Positions 21,381 through 32,289 are shown, counted from the first letter of the stretch. The stretch: 64,000 nucleotides of DNA from Actinomucor elegans (GCA_026027325.1 JAMSLZ010000016.1:1-64000), one strand, 5' to 3'. Made by a program: numbers and translations. Notes: generated from the letters alone by a model not told the origin.

Positions 21381-24300
21381 ATGTCTGCTCAAGCCCCTGT
21401 TACTGATTCTGGTGTCTCTACCATGGATGGTGTCATTTCTGGTCCTATTGGTGAAGTCGAACAAGCCTTCTCTGATAATCAATCAACCATTGATTCACCT
21501 CCTGATGATGCCTCGGATGTGGTTCAAGCCTTAACTGATAACTCTAGAATGCTGTTTACTCGTTTGGCTGCTCTGGTTCGTCAAGATCCTAACTCTACTG
21601 CTGCCAACGAGGCATATGTGGCTTACAAGTCTGCTGAAGAAAAGCTTGCTCATTTCAAACAGGCTCAAAATTCTTACCTGAAGATTATGGATGAATCTTC
21701 ATCCACTTCTGGTCCTGTCTCTGCATCCCATCGCCCTGCGATTGTGCCTGCTGGTCTACCTTTTCTTCAATTAAGAGGTGAACACCAATGGAAGCCTCGT
21801 GAAGACATGTATGACTCGGCTCATGATTTTTGCGTTTGTTTCGAGAAGGTACTCCGTGCCCATGTTCAAGACTTGGATACCAATTGGGAGCGCTTGTTGC
21901 CTATGTGTTTAAACAACGAGCAAAACTCTTGGTTCGAAGAAGCACTGTTGTCTAAGGGTATGTCTTGGTCTGCTGCTCGTTCTTCTTTGTTGGATCACTT
22001 CGATACTCCGTATCGTAAATTTTTGTTAATGGCCAAAGTTGGTTCTATACGTCAAGAAAGATACGAAACCAACCGTGAGTATGCAAGCCGGTTCCAAAAG
22101 TTGCGTCGTGAAGCTGGTATGGAAGACAACACGCAACTAGCTGTTACTTTCTTTGTGTCTCTGCGTGAGGAGGTTCGTGGCCGGTCCCAACAGGCCATTG
22201 CTTGTCACTTTGGCAAGAAGCTACCTAACTCCATTGGTGAGCTTATTGATTTGGTGATCGCTTCAGGTGATGACTCGTCTTTCTTGTCCTTGAATGGAAA
22301 ACGTCCCCGAGTGGACTCTGACTCTGGTTTCTTGGACAAGATTGAACCTAATAAGGCCAATAATAAGGTCAATAAAGGTTTTATTCCGTCTCCTTCTCAT
22401 AAGAATAGCAAGTTTCATGGTCGGGGATCTGGATCTGGTTCTAGTTCTGGTTCCAATAATAAACTCTGCCATTATTGTAAGCGAGTATGGAACTATGGAC
22501 ATCGCTGTAACGAATTTATAGAGGCTAAGAGTCATGTGAACTCTGGTGAACCTCGTTTCCAGCCCATAAGTCGCATGTCTGAGCGAACAAACGCTGGAAA
22601 TATCGATATTAGTGAACAAGTTAATTCGCAGTTAAATCGGTGTGCCTTAGAATGTAAGTATTCATCTAAAAATACAATAACTAAGGATTTCAAAAATATT
22701 AACGATTCTATTACGTTTCCTATTCTCGTCATTAGAAGGAACTACATACCGGAACGTCTGGTGTCTATACTAGATACGGGTGCAAATCATAGCGCTATTA
22801 ATAAAGACGTTGTTAAAAAATTAAACCTACCTATACTTCCTATTTTAAATGATGACATCAAGCATATTAAATTAGCTGACTCTAAATCTACTGTAAAAAG
22901 AATTGGCACTACAGAAGTCACCTTAAGATGCAATAACAAAACACTTACTCGTAAACTGGAAGTTATGGAACTTACAAATAATTACGATTTAAGTATTGGC
23001 ATTGACTTAATGACTTCTTTTGGAATTGGTATAACTGGACTTCCTATAAAGTATGATGAATCCAATTCTGAACATAATAAACTTGACTCCATAAGACGAT
23101 ATAACAATGACAGTGAATTGTTAGAACAAGTCAAACAAGAACTCAATGAGCTTGGCGATAATCCTACTGGAACCACAGAGGAATATGAACAAGCAATGAG
23201 TTATATTCAACCTTTCATAGCAGCAAATGAGGAAAGAACAAAAGGAAAGTTCTGCACTATTCCTGAAAGCGTGGTATACATTAATACACCACCTAATGTA
23301 ACTGCTTATCGTAAGCCATATCCTGTACCAATTACATATCATGAAGTTGTAGATAAGCAAATAAATGAATGGTTGAATGAAGGTTTTATAAAACGTGCTA
23401 CTGATCATTCTGAATGGAATTGTCCTATAACAGTAGTTCCAAAAACCAATGGTAAAGGCGAAATAACAGGACATCGAGTCTGTCATGATCCTAGACACGT
23501 TAATGCACTATTGCAATCGATTGATCGTATGCCATTACCTATTATCAATGAATTATTTGAAGAGCTTAAAGGCGCATCCATTTACAGTACTTTGGATCTG
23601 AAGTCTGCTTTCAATTCATTATTGCTATATCCTGATCATGCACATAAACTTAATTTCACTTGGCGTGGAATTCAGTATACTCCAATTGGCACTGTGTTTG
23701 GTGTTAAGCATGTATCAAGTGTCATGCAAAGGACAATGAGTATTGCTCTTGAAGGTATGCCATTCGCTAGATGCTTTGTAGATGATGTAGTAATTAAAAG
23801 TAACTCTATTGAGGAACATAAGCATCACTTAAGCCTAGTAATTAATAAATTGACAGAAGTCAATCTTAAACTGCAACCCAAAAAATGTAAGTTTTTCCAG
23901 AATAAGATCAATTTACTAGGTTTCACGATTGCTCCTCGTGGCATATCGATGGATCGTCGCAAGTTGATCAACGTTCTCGAGTTTCCTCGTCCACGTACTG
24001 GTAAAGACATCATGAGATACACTGGATTGATTTCTTATCTGAGATCTTTAATTCCAAAAGTATCCACTTTAATGGCTCCTCTTGATGCATTACGCAATGA
24101 AAAATCACTGGATAAGATCTGGAATATTACACATGAAAATGCTTTTAACAATCTAAAGAAAGCTTTATTAAATGATACAGTGATTTCATATCCTGACTTA
24201 AATCATCCTTTCTGTGTAGCTACGGATGCATCCAACGTAGGAGTAGGTGCTGTCCTTTACCAGATCATAAACGGTGAAATCAAATACCTATCGATGATGG

Positions 24301-26105
24301 CTAAAAGCCTTTCCTCAAGTGAACGCAATTATTCCGCTACTAAACGTGAATTACTGGCTGTTGTGTATGCTTTGCAAAAATTCCATAAATACTTGTGGGG
24401 TAACCATTTCACTCTGTATACGGATCATAAGGCATTAACTTACTTACACACACAAAAAATCGCCAATGCTATGATGATAAATTGGTTAGATATTATATTA
24501 CAATATGATTTTAAAGTCGTTCATTTGCCAGGCATCGACAATATTTTACCTGACACACTATCCAGACTCTTTGAATCTGAGCATCCTGAAAATGAACTGG
24601 GAGGGGATAAAGCATTATATAATAAGAGCGCTACGATCGATAACCTACCCAGTGATGACAGCGGTGAATATATGACACCCGCGGATCCAGAAGAACGCAA
24701 GTTGCTCCTAATGAGAGAACACTTAAAGGGTCATTTTGCTTCTGATGCAATCTATTATGGATTAAAACGTAAAGGCATATACTGGGCTAACCTAAAAAAT
24801 GAAGCTATTGAACTAGTAAAGTCTTGCGTCCAGTGTCAGCAATTTAATATTGTAAAAAAGGGCTACAATCCATTAAGACCCATAACAGCATCATTGCCAG
24901 GTGATAGCTGGGGTATTGATTTAGCTGGACCATTTAAAACATCGATTCAAGGTAACAACTACCTGTTGATAATGGTCGACATAGCTACTCGTTACTGCGT
25001 ATTAAAACCCATTCCTGATAAGTCTTCCTTATCTATTGTCAACGAATTAGTAAACCTCATGGTAACGTTTGGTATACCTCGAATAATCCAATCTGATAAT
25101 GGAACAGAGTTTGTAAACGAAATGATGTCTTTATTAGCCGAGCATTCTGGTTTCGAGCATAGACTCATAAGTGCATACCATCCAAGGGCAAATGGCGTTA
25201 GTGAACGTTGGGTACAAAGTAGCGTAAATACTATAAAAAAACAAGTGAATGGTATGAATGCTGACTGGGATCTTTATGTTGGACCCACACAATTGTATTT
25301 AAATACTAAATACAATGAAAGAACTAAAACACCACCATTCACTTTAATGTTTGGTAGAAACGCAAATGACTTTGAAGATTTCAGTAAAGAAAAAGATAAC
25401 GCAACGCGAAAGAAAATAAATAATGACCTTCAAGAAAAAGTCAAAATGATGACGGAAATAGTATTTCCTGCCATCTATGAGCGTACCAAACTAGTTACAC
25501 AAAAGCAAAAAGAATCTTTTGACAAAACTCACAAGCTCATTGACATTCCAGTTGGTTCTGAAGTAATGGTCAAAGTGCTTCAAAAGAATAACAAGTTAGA
25601 TCCCAATTATATTGGAACTTATAAAGTACTTAGAATAACCAAAGGCGGATCTTATGTACTACAAAATGAAAAAGGTCAGATAGAACCACGTAACTATCCA
25701 CCTTCATTACTAAAACTTGTTAACGGTGATCCCATCAAATCCAATGATAAATTCTTCGATGTCGAAGCCATCATTGCCCATAAAAAAGTAAATGGCCAAT
25801 ATCTTTATAATGTAAGATGGAAAGACTATACTGAAGAAGATGATACTTGGGAACCCAGTGAGAGTTTTGTTGATCCTAGATTCATTAAAGAATACTGGAA
25901 ACGTATTGGTGTAATACCAGAGGATTTCTCTTGGAAACAAAAGTACAAGAATGATGTTATTAATAAATCTCCAAAATTACTATCAGGTAAACGAGAAATA
26001 CCATCCACTTCTTATAATACTAGTTACCCTAATTCTCAATTAAATATGCATAAAAGCAGCAGTAATTACAAGGTAACAAGTAATAAAAGATTTAGACGGT
26101 ATTAA
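21381..26105 (+). CDS. Gag-Pol polyprotein of a chromovirus
   Basis: 1574 residues in one open frame from ATG 21381. In order: Gag, with a zinc knuckle of the CHYCKRVWNYGHRC type (about residue 363); aspartic protease SILDTGANHSA (about 464); reverse transcriptase with LDLKSAFN and the FVDDV active site (about 800); RNase H (ATDASNVGVGAVLYQ, about 947); integrase zinc domain (H-H-C-x2-C, about 1113-1153) and core (Asp in GIDLAG, Asp in QSDNGTEF, Glu in VSERWVQ, about 1178-1275); chromodomain FDVEAIIAHKK to DDTWEPSESF (about 1458-1510). No stop separates Gag from Pol. All catalytic residues are present, so the protein may be functional. The 3' LTR it depends on is split. Confidence 0.96.
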   Translation: MSAQAPVTDSGVSTMDGVISGPIGEVEQAFSDNQSTIDSPPDDASDVVQALTDNSRMLFTRLAALVRQDPNSTAANEAYVAYKSAEEKLAHFKQAQNSYLKIMDESSSTSGPVSASHRPAIVPAGLPFLQLRGEHQWKPREDMYDSAHDFCVCFEKVLRAHVQDLDTNWERLLPMCLNNEQNSWFEEALLSKGMSWSAARSSLLDHFDTPYRKFLLMAKVGSIRQERYETNREYASRFQKLRREAGMEDNTQLAVTFFVSLREEVRGRSQQAIACHFGKKLPNSIGELIDLVIASGDDSSFLSLNGKRPRVDSDSGFLDKIEPNKANNKVNKGFIPSPSHKNSKFHGRGSGSGSSSGSNNKLCHYCKRVWNYGHRCNEFIEAKSHVNSGEPRFQPISRMSERTNAGNIDISEQVNSQLNRCALECKYSSKNTITKDFKNINDSITFPILVIRRNYIPERLVSILDTGANHSAINKDVVKKLNLPILPILNDDIKHIKLADSKSTVKRIGTTEVTLRCNNKTLTRKLEVMELTNNYDLSIGIDLMTSFGIGITGLPIKYDESNSEHNKLDSIRRYNNDSELLEQVKQELNELGDNPTGTTEEYEQAMSYIQPFIAANEERTKGKFCTIPESVVYINTPPNVTAYRKPYPVPITYHEVVDKQINEWLNEGFIKRATDHSEWNCPITVVPKTNGKGEITGHRVCHDPRHVNALLQSIDRMPLPIINELFEELKGASIYSTLDLKSAFNSLLLYPDHAHKLNFTWRGIQYTPIGTVFGVKHVSSVMQRTMSIALEGMPFARCFVDDVVIKSNSIEEHKHHLSLVINKLTEVNLKLQPKKCKFFQNKINLLGFTIAPRGISMDRRKLINVLEFPRPRTGKDIMRYTGLISYLRSLIPKVSTLMAPLDALRNEKSLDKIWNITHENAFNNLKKALLNDTVISYPDLNHPFCVATDASNVGVGAVLYQIINGEIKYLSMMAKSLSSSERNYSATKRELLAVVYALQKFHKYLWGNHFTLYTDHKALTYLHTQKIANAMMINWLDIILQYDFKVVHLPGIDNILPDTLSRLFESEHPENELGGDKALYNKSATIDNLPSDDSGEYMTPADPEERKLLLMREHLKGHFASDAIYYGLKRKGIYWANLKNEAIELVKSCVQCQQFNIVKKGYNPLRPITASLPGDSWGIDLAGPFKTSIQGNNYLLIMVDIATRYCVLKPIPDKSSLSIVNELVNLMVTFGIPRIIQSDNGTEFVNEMMSLLAEHSGFEHRLISAYHPRANGVSERWVQSSVNTIKKQVNGMNADWDLYVGPTQLYLNTKYNERTKTPPFTLMFGRNANDFEDFSKEKDNATRKKINNDLQEKVKMMTEIVFPAIYERTKLVTQKQKESFDKTHKLIDIPVGSEVMVKVLQKNNKLDPNYIGTYKVLRITKGGSYVLQNEKGQIEPRNYPPSLLKLVNGDPIKSNDKFFDVEAIIAHKKVNGQYLYNVRWKDYTEEDDTWEPSESFVDPRFIKEYWKRIGVIPEDFSWKQKYKNDVINKSPKLLSGKREIPSTSYNTSYPNSQLNMHKSSSNYKVTSNKRFRRY

Positions 26106-26111
26106 TCATAC

Positions 26112-26125
26112 CTGGGAGGGGATAA
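26112..26125 (+). promoter_or_regulatory. Polypurine tract of the chromovirus
   Basis: TGGGAGGGGATAA immediately before the 3' LTR, the usual site of plus-strand DNA priming. The primer-binding site after the 5' LTR (21344 onward, TTTTACTTTTTG) was not recognised as matching a specific tRNA. Confidence 0.7.
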
Positions 26126-26214
26126 TGTTATAGAATAGAGACTATTGTATGAATAATAACTTATTCATTATCAATCTCATCGGGTCATTATGCATCTAAC
26201 TCTCATATAATTTT

Positions 26215-27153
26215 TTATACCATTTCTTCAATTAATTTTATAAAACTATCAATTGAAGTCTTCTTTATACTATTAAATGTATATAAAGGAAAAACTAAAT
26301 TACTATTAATTATTTTTTCATTACTACATATTTTGAAACTTATTTCTAAATTTTTTAAAAACCTTGATTTGTTTTTATCATACATTTCATAAATATTATC
26401 ACTATTTATTTGATTATTTTTAATTTTTGTATATAAATCATTAAACAATTTTAATGTATTTCTATTATTAACAATTACATCATTAAGCAAATTAACATCA
26501 TCTTTACATTTAAGTAAATTCAAATTGTTCTTTTTTAATCTATTTATTACCTTTAAGTTTTCTTCATTATTATTTATTTTAATATAATCTTTTCTTTGTT
26601 TTTTATTATTATTACTGTTTGTAGTGGTACTATAATTACTTGTATTACTGGTTATAGAACTATTATCATCATATTCTTCAATATCATTACCGCTGCTAAT
26701 ACTATTATTTTCCTCATATAACTCATCTTCTATATCTTCTAAATCACTTTCTAATATTTCATCTTCATAGCTTTTATTTTTATTATTATTACTTTCTAAA
26801 AATTCATCATATATATCTTCTTCGATTACTTCTTTATCTATTTTATTATTTTGTTCATGATATTCTATAACTTTAAAATGATTTAAGCAATATAAATTAT
26901 TATTAACTAACCAATTACCAACTTCATTGCATTTATCATTATAGCATTTTTTACTTTCTAATTTTAATGTATTTCTATTAATATTATTTAATTGATTTTT
27001 TAATTCTTCATTTATTTTTTTATAATTATTATTTTCATCTGTTAATATTTTATTATTTTTTGTTAAAAATGAAATCTTTTTAATGAGATAATAATAATCC
27101 TTCTTGTTAATTTTAATGTATTTTAATTTTTTATTTGGTCTTACTCTACTCAT
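26215..27153 (-). CDS. Accessory protein of the Merlin-type element (unknown function)
   Basis: 312 residues from ATG 27153 (MSRVRPNKKLKYIKINKK). An upstream in-frame extension reads into the Tc1 TIR and is not real. N-terminal Lys/Asn-rich coiled coil, then a possible zinc site KCYNDKC...YCLNHF (Cys-x4-Cys ... Cys-x2-His), a long acidic stretch rich in Glu/Asp/Ser, and a Lys-rich C-terminal half. I do not recognise it. The identical protein is at 53717-54655. Most Merlin elements are described with only a transposase, so a conserved partner gene is notable. It might bind DNA or the transposase, but that is a guess. Confidence 0.75.
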   Translation of the reverse strand: MSRVRPNKKLKYIKINKKDYYYLIKKISFLTKNNKILTDENNNYKKINEELKNQLNNINRNTLKLESKKCYNDKCNEVGNWLVNNNLYCLNHFKVIEYHEQNNKIDKEVIEEDIYDEFLESNNNKNKSYEDEILESDLEDIEDELYEENNSISSGNDIEEYDDNSSITSNTSNYSTTTNSNNNKKQRKDYIKINNNEENLKVINRLKKNNLNLLKCKDDVNLLNDVIVNNRNTLKLFNDLYTKIKNNQINSDNIYEMYDKNKSRFLKNLEISFKICSNEKIINSNLVFPLYTFNSIKKTSIDSFIKLIEEMV

Positions 27154-27165
27154 ATTTTTATTATA

Positions 27166-28824
27166 CTGTATGCGAAAAAAGGGTTTCAATGTTTTATAAA
27201 TTAACCTTTTTCTCTTTACACAGCTGTCTAAAATAAAACTATGCGGTTGATGTTAGTATCAATAGAGGGCTAAAACTTTGGCCTTTTTTCCTATATGTTT
27301 TCCTTTACTGCGAACTCTATTTAAAACTACGGAGCTAAGGCGAATTTGAGAAATTTTGATTTTTTGATTTTTCAAAATTCGTCATTACTTAGCGTCGCAT
27401 AAAATTATTTTAAATTGAGCTATCGAAGAAATTTAAAACATGTTCCAAAACAATGGGACGTTCTTTATGAATAGGAAAATTAAAATAAAGAATAAAAGAA
27501 GCTGGCTCGTCCTGTCCAAATTGAATATTTTCATCACTTTTTTTTTATAAAAAAATTAACATCATTATTCGTTCTATTACTAAAGATAAGCAAGACACTC
27601 TCAAGTCACTGTTGTCAACAAACACTCCATACTCAAGAATCCAGAAACAACTACCAAATATTTCTCTAGCCACTATTAGTAGATATAAAGCAAAGTTTTT
27701 TCCTACTACGAAGCCTGCTATCACTGGAAGGCCATGTTCAATAAGCAATACAACAAAGAAATACATTCGAAATAAGATGAAAGCCGGTCAATTCAAATCA
27801 CCACAAGATAAAAAGGCTTATCTTATTTCAGTTGGAATTAATATGACAATCAGGAACATTCAGTTAATGCTTCATTCTATGGGCTTCAAAGCAAAAAGAA
27901 AGCAGGAGTCTGATTTCATCTCCCAAAGCAATAGAAAAAAGCGACTTGCGTGGACTAAACAACATTGGGTGTTAGCCAAGGACAACTGGCGTAAGTGGAT
28001 ATTTTCAGACAAAACAAAGGTTAACATTTGGGCTTCAGACGGTATTAAGTACTATTGGTCTCAGCTAAATGATGTTGTTCGCCCTCACTATTTAGATCTC
28101 CAAATTCAGTAGGAAGGGGGTAGTGTCATGTTTTGGACTTGTATAACAGCGAAAGGCCCTGGTTATGGTACTACAATCATTGAAGGCTCGATAAATTCAT
28201 CTTTGTACGTTGAAATACTTCAGTCATCACTTAAAGATACCTTAGACTATTATGAGTTGGATTCAAAACATGTTCGTTTTCAACGAGACAAGGCCACTCC
28301 TCATAGATCAACTATTGCTAAAAAGTTGTTTCCCAAAAACAAGTTCAATGTGGACCAAATTTATAACTGGCCACCACAAAGCCCGGATTTGAACCCAATT
28401 GAACATATGTGGCACCAATTGAAAAACCGTTTGGGACAGTACCCAAGTAAACCTCATACTGTAGAAGAACTAGAAAAGAGAATCAATATAGAGTGGTATA
28501 AATTTACTAAGGAGGACTGCCTGAAATAGATTGATAGCATGCCTGGTAGAATTGAAGCTGTTATAAAAAGTAAAGGTCAACAAACAAATTATTAATTTTT
28601 TTTCCGTAATTTTTAGCAAGCTTAATTTTTTACTTTTTAACTTTATACTTATATAAGTACTAATAAACTTTTGTTTGTTAAGAACAAAGCATATATCATC
28701 TGAAAGCCCTTCATTTCTTCTACAACTTTCTCTAAGTAACATGTTTGTTCTATAGAGTTATAAGCTGCTTATATGATGAAATATTCAAAATTGGAAAACA
28801 TTGAAACCCTTTTTTCGCATACAG
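27166..28824 (+). mobile_element. Tc1/mariner-type element with 30-bp TIRs, inside Merlin copy 1
   Basis: 1659 bp with perfect 30-bp TIRs beginning CTGTATGCGAAAAAAGGG, flanked by TA (27164-27165 and 28825-28826). The empty site is visible in Merlin copy 2 between its two genes (TTATTATATAATG), which proves a TA duplication. It is the most deeply nested element: LINE, then chromovirus, then Merlin, then Tc1. Confidence 0.95.
27561..28595 (+). pseudogene. Tc1/mariner-type transposase (DD37E) with two TAG stops and no clear start codon
   Basis: The frame runs from SITKDKQDTLKSLL through a helix-turn-helix region (SLATISRYKAKFF) to RIEAVIKSKGQQTNY. Catalytic Asp in IFSDKTKVN, Asp in RFQRDKATPH, Glu in SPDLNPIEHMW. 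From the second Asp to the Glu I count 37 intervening residues. TAG codons interrupt it at 28110-28112 (a paralogue at 9988-10204 has Gln) and 28527-28529. The start ATG seems mutated (ATC ATT ATT). It is recent enough to have perfect TIRs, so it was probably moved by a transposase made elsewhere. Confidence 0.88.
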
Positions 28825-28842
28825 TATAATGAAATTCAATTT

Positions 28843-29721
28843 TTAATCTTTCAAAAAGTTTTTCCAAATATTATATTCTCTATTTTTTTTTCTCCATTGA
28901 TATTCCCTGAGATATAGAATTATGTCTTTCTTGTTTCTATTTCTAGGTATAATACTTTGTTTTAATCCATTCCATGTTCCTTCTATGGTATTTGTATGAA
29001 TTCCTGTTATAGGATCTTTAAAATGTTTTTTATGATTTACTGTTTTATGTTTATACCCAATTTTATTTAAATCATTATAACCTTTCCAACAATCTGTGTA
29101 TATAGTTGTACCTTTCTTAATATACTTACTAATTATTTGATTAATATTCTCTATATTTCTTTCTTCAATAGGTTCTAAAAATACTTTTTTATTTTCATTT
29201 GTAACCTTATTCTTTAATCTACTTCTTTGTATTCCACCAATAACCCAAGCACCTTCAACTTTATGTCCCTTGTTATATTTTCTTTTTGCAATTTTAGTTT
29301 CATCAATTTCTACAATTTCATTTCTTCCACCTATTTTATTACTTGGTTTAATAAGTTGTTTATTCTTAATGTATTTTCTGAAAATTTTATTATATCTACT
29401 TACTGTATTTTTATCAATTTGTAAACTTGAGGATATAAAAGATGAGGGTGCTTTTCCTAAAAATAAATACAATATGTGTAACTGGATATTTAACGGTAAT
29501 CTTAATTTACTAAATATTGTTCCTTTCAATGGTGATATAGCTTTTCTACATTTATAATATTTACAAACATACAATTTTTTTTTCAAATTTAATTTCATAT
29601 CATGTCCACATTCATTACATTTTTCAATCTTATTCACATAATTATTTTTAATTAAATATTCCAATGCATCATCTTCATTATCGAATATATGCTTCAAACT
29701 TTTATAAGATTCTATAAACAT
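28843..29721 (-). CDS. Merlin-type DDE transposase (ISXO2-like), copy 1
   Basis: 292 residues from ATG 29721 (MFIESYKSLKHIF). N-terminal zinc ribbon CNECGH...CKYYKCRKAISPLKGTIF, then an HTH-like segment, then the ISXO2-type DDE core: Asp in IVEIDETKIAKRKYNKGH, Asp in TIYTDCWKGY, Glu in HTNTIEGTWNGLK. The length is normal for the family. The same protein is encoded at 52810-53688, and a diverged relative at 58726-59607. Intact and probably active. Strong AT bias in codon use. Confidence 0.93.
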   Translation of the reverse strand: MFIESYKSLKHIFDNEDDALEYLIKNNYVNKIEKCNECGHDMKLNLKKKLYVCKYYKCRKAISPLKGTIFSKLRLPLNIQLHILYLFLGKAPSSFISSSLQIDKNTVSRYNKIFRKYIKNKQLIKPSNKIGGRNEIVEIDETKIAKRKYNKGHKVEGAWVIGGIQRSRLKNKVTNENKKVFLEPIEERNIENINQIISKYIKKGTTIYTDCWKGYNDLNKIGYKHKTVNHKKHFKDPITGIHTNTIEGTWNGLKQSIIPRNRNKKDIILYLREYQWRKKNREYNIWKNFLKD

Positions 29722-30102
29722 AATAGATAATAATATCTTGGGTATTTAATTTAATAAATTATGAAAATTCAATTTTGATGAAAAACAATTTTAATAATTC
29801 GGAGTTTAAATATAACCTGAGACCTATATGCAGATACATCCATCTCATCTTTACGGAATCACTTATGAGTTGATATGTTTAAGATTCATGTCTCAGATGG
29901 ATATATATCTAGAACATAGACCTATAACATAACATCTTCTTAAATCCTCTTCACCACACTTAGATAGACCATTAGTATAAATAGGTTTAGTTTAGACATA
30001 GTTATAGGATCTTCATCTTTATATTCATCTTTGTTAATAAAGCACAGTCTCAAAAAGTACTCTTTTTAGTCTTCTTTATTATTTCACTGTGCAAACACAA
30101 CA

Positions 30103-30707
30103 CAATCGAGTGTAGCCAAGACCAGAAGGAGAATTGTCTCGAGAAGAGTTCAGCAATGATATCAAGCAATCATCCGGAAGCCATTGCGATCGTAGGGCAT
30201 ACTTGGTAACCAGGACATTGTACCGATGCTTCATGGAAGGGATACAAGTGATGTGCTTCGTGACATTGAACCATCGGGAGCCAACAAACATACCAACTAA
30301 CCGGTTCTGAAGGTTATCCAAAGCAGTAAAGTCAGCAGCAGAGAGCCTAGATATAGCAAGACCGTACTCAAACTTGGGCCGAATGAAGGTAGTATATAAC
30401 CGAGAACAGAGCAAGAGAGAGAAACCATTACGGTTGACACCAACCGAATTCAGTAGAGCCATGGTTTTGACAGCACCACCAGACCGTTTAGCCAGGATAC
30501 CCGGACCATCAAGACCTTTCTTGTTGAATGGCATACCAAGATACGTGAACTCGTTCACTGCAGGCAGAGGAACATCATAGAGACTCAGTCTAAAGTTGGT
30601 AGACGTAGAGGAGGTCACAGAAGGAGCGTTCAGGACAGCACACTTGGTAGGATTCCAACGATAGCCCAGTACTCTTGAATGATCAGCAGCTAAGTTCAAC
30701 ATATTTT
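30103..30707 (-). pseudogene. LINE ORF2, part after the RT core (copy L0)
   Basis: It encodes LAADHSRVLGYRWNPTKCAV, then FTYLGMPFNKKGLDGPGILA, then SRLYTTFIRPKFEYGLAISR to LGYTRL. The same protein in the copy at 62186-64000 is uninterrupted. It is bounded by the CACTA element on the right and the chromovirus on the left. Confidence 0.88.
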
Positions 30708-30729
30708 CACTATGGCGAAAATATTGTCG

Positions 30730-32010
30730 GTTTTTTGCCCAAAAGTTGATAATATTAGGGGTAAAATCGACTATAGTTCTGCTAATAATTATTGTCAATT
30801 TCTAGGCAGTGTTTTTTCGGCGGTTGATAATATTAGTGACTCTTATTCGATAATATTATGGGTAAATACTATAATATTAAGGGTTTTCCTTCAATATTAT
30901 TATGGGTAAATTGTATAATAGTAGTGGTTTCCAGTCAATAATAGTATGGATTAATCCCTCCATATTGATGATTTATAATCAATATTATTATTAGTTTTCT
31001 ATCATATATTCACAATACACTACTAATAATATTATAGTCATTTTGGTTATTCAGATAATAATTTAATTGCTATTTTTTTTATTTATATAATATATAACTT
31101 CAACAGATATTACTCTAATACACACTAGCCTTCAATAGCTGAATATACAATAACCAGCTTTCTATCACACACGAACAGTATTTAACTTACCTTATTGTCA
31201 TACAAGTATAAAAGAATTTATGTCCCACTGGCAAGTAACAGGTAAATGAATTAAGCAAATAACTGTATAAATAATGTCAGTTATCGTTGATGAAACAATA
31301 TTTTAAGAGTATATTTGAACTAACCTTTAGAAGAATGGCCCACGCTTGTATAATAGCATATTTTAATCATCTTTTCCTAAAGTAAGTAATGATTAGATTC
31401 TTGAATGAAACTCGCTATTGCTACAGACTTACCAACACTATATCAGACACAATCAATTATAATTCACTGGGCTACAGTTTTAATAGTCTTCGTCTTGTAT
31501 ATATACACAACTAAATCTATTATAACAGTATTAGATTAATATACAAAGAAATTAATGGATTAGTAATCATTGCACTTACTTAATGGTTATTAGCTTTAAA
31601 ACTAATAGTAAAGGTTCAAAAGCTATATGGCATTACTGGCTATAAGTATTACTGAAGTGGTATAAGTATTTAAGAATACAAGTCAGTATAAGAATATAAG
31701 CAGTATGAATGACGACGTATTTATAGATAATTACGACATTAAGAACGAGGGAAATATTCGAAAGCTTGGAAAAAAAAACACAATTACAAGCTGACATTGA
31801 GGTTAATTCCTATTATACAGAAGCTTCAGTTAAAGTGTTGTGCGCAATAAGAGTGACAAATGTCAAGAAACCTTACGTTTAATGTGCCAATTTAGCAAAC
31901 GAAAAAAAAGAAAGAAACTCAAGATTGGTGTAAAAAAGTTTTTCTTAATACTGAAAAGCCGCAGAAAAATGCTACGTCAGCTACTTAAACCAATAAAAAA
32001 ACGTCTATAT
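30730..32010. other. Sub-terminal and non-coding left part of the CACTA element
   Basis: Repeated TAATATTAGGGGTAAA-like motifs to about 30960, then AT-rich sequence. No convincing gene. Lys-rich open frames near 31840-31990 look like AT-rich noise. Confidence 0.5.
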
Positions 32011-32289
32011 TTATTTCGTTTTTTTTGTATTTTTCTTAGAGCGTGGTTTACGCTTATTGGAATCCGCTTCTTTGGAACGATTGTCAGATCCAGCCTCCTC
32101 ATCTTCACCAACGTCAGGTTGAACCGTAATGGCTTTTCTTTTCGTTGATGAGCGAGCAGAATGTAGATCCAACAAGCTAGCAATTGGAGATGCAAGACCA
32201 ACTGGAGCAACAGAAGTAGCTAGACGATCAACAAGGATATGCTGATTATCCACACTAGACGCTCCAATTATTGTTGTTGTTGTTTGACA
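32011..32289 (-). CDS. Possible second CACTA gene, terminal exon
   Basis: A minus-strand open frame follows a TATAG acceptor (about 32289). It reads SSVDNQHILVDRLATSVAPV and ends in a Lys/Arg-rich tail (STKRKA; SNKRKPRSKKNTKKTK), like a nuclear localisation signal. It is divergent from the transposase gene at 32696. Plant CACTA elements make a second, DNA-binding protein, and this could be an analogous partner. Upstream exons were not resolved. Confidence 0.3.
   Translation of the reverse strand, partial: CQTTTTIIGASSVDNQHILVDRLATSVAPVGLASPIASLLDLHSARSSTKRKAITVQPDVGEDEEAGSDNRSKEADSNKRKPRSKKNTKKTK

Larger units (their letters stand above)
26182..29841 (-). mobile_element. Merlin-type (ISXO2-like) DNA transposon, copy 1, split by a Tc1-type element
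   Basis: Target duplication ATCTCATC (26174-26181 and 29842-29849). Imperfect ends GGGTCATTATGCATC and GGATGTATCTGCATA, both followed by a CTCA block. Without the Tc1-type insert and its TA it is 1999 bp, the same length as copy 2 (52690-54688). It encodes a DDE transposase and an accessory protein on the minus strand, both identical in translation to those of copy 2. 8-9 bp duplications are the rule for Merlin/IS1016-related elements. Confidence 0.9.
21035..30102 (+). mobile_element. Ty3/gypsy chromovirus, full length, with nested insertions in its 3' LTR
   Basis: LTRs at 21035-21343 and 26126-30102 (split). Target duplication CAATC at 21030-21034 and 30103-30107. One long Gag-Pol frame with a C-terminal chromodomain. 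A Merlin-type element with 8-bp ATCTCATC duplications splits the 3' LTR at 26182-29841. The intact coding region and matching duplications suggest a fairly recent insertion, followed by a still more recent Merlin insertion. Confidence 0.95.
26126..30102 (+). repeat. 3' LTR of the chromovirus, split by a Merlin-type element
   Basis: The LTR pieces are 26126-26181 and 29842-30102 (with an 8-bp overlap from the Merlin target duplication). Joined, they equal the 5' LTR apart from a few differences, for example GACCATTAG for GACGATTAG. The LTR would no longer give a normal 3' end to the transcript. Confidence 0.92.

Noticed and set aside
22263..22732. Long antisense frames over Gag-Pol
   Set aside because: Shadows of the real coding frame with no start context or motif.
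27154..27189. N-terminal extension of the Merlin accessory protein in copy 1
   Set aside because: It reads into the Tc1 TIR. Copy 2 has a stop-bounded start at the MSRVRP methionine.
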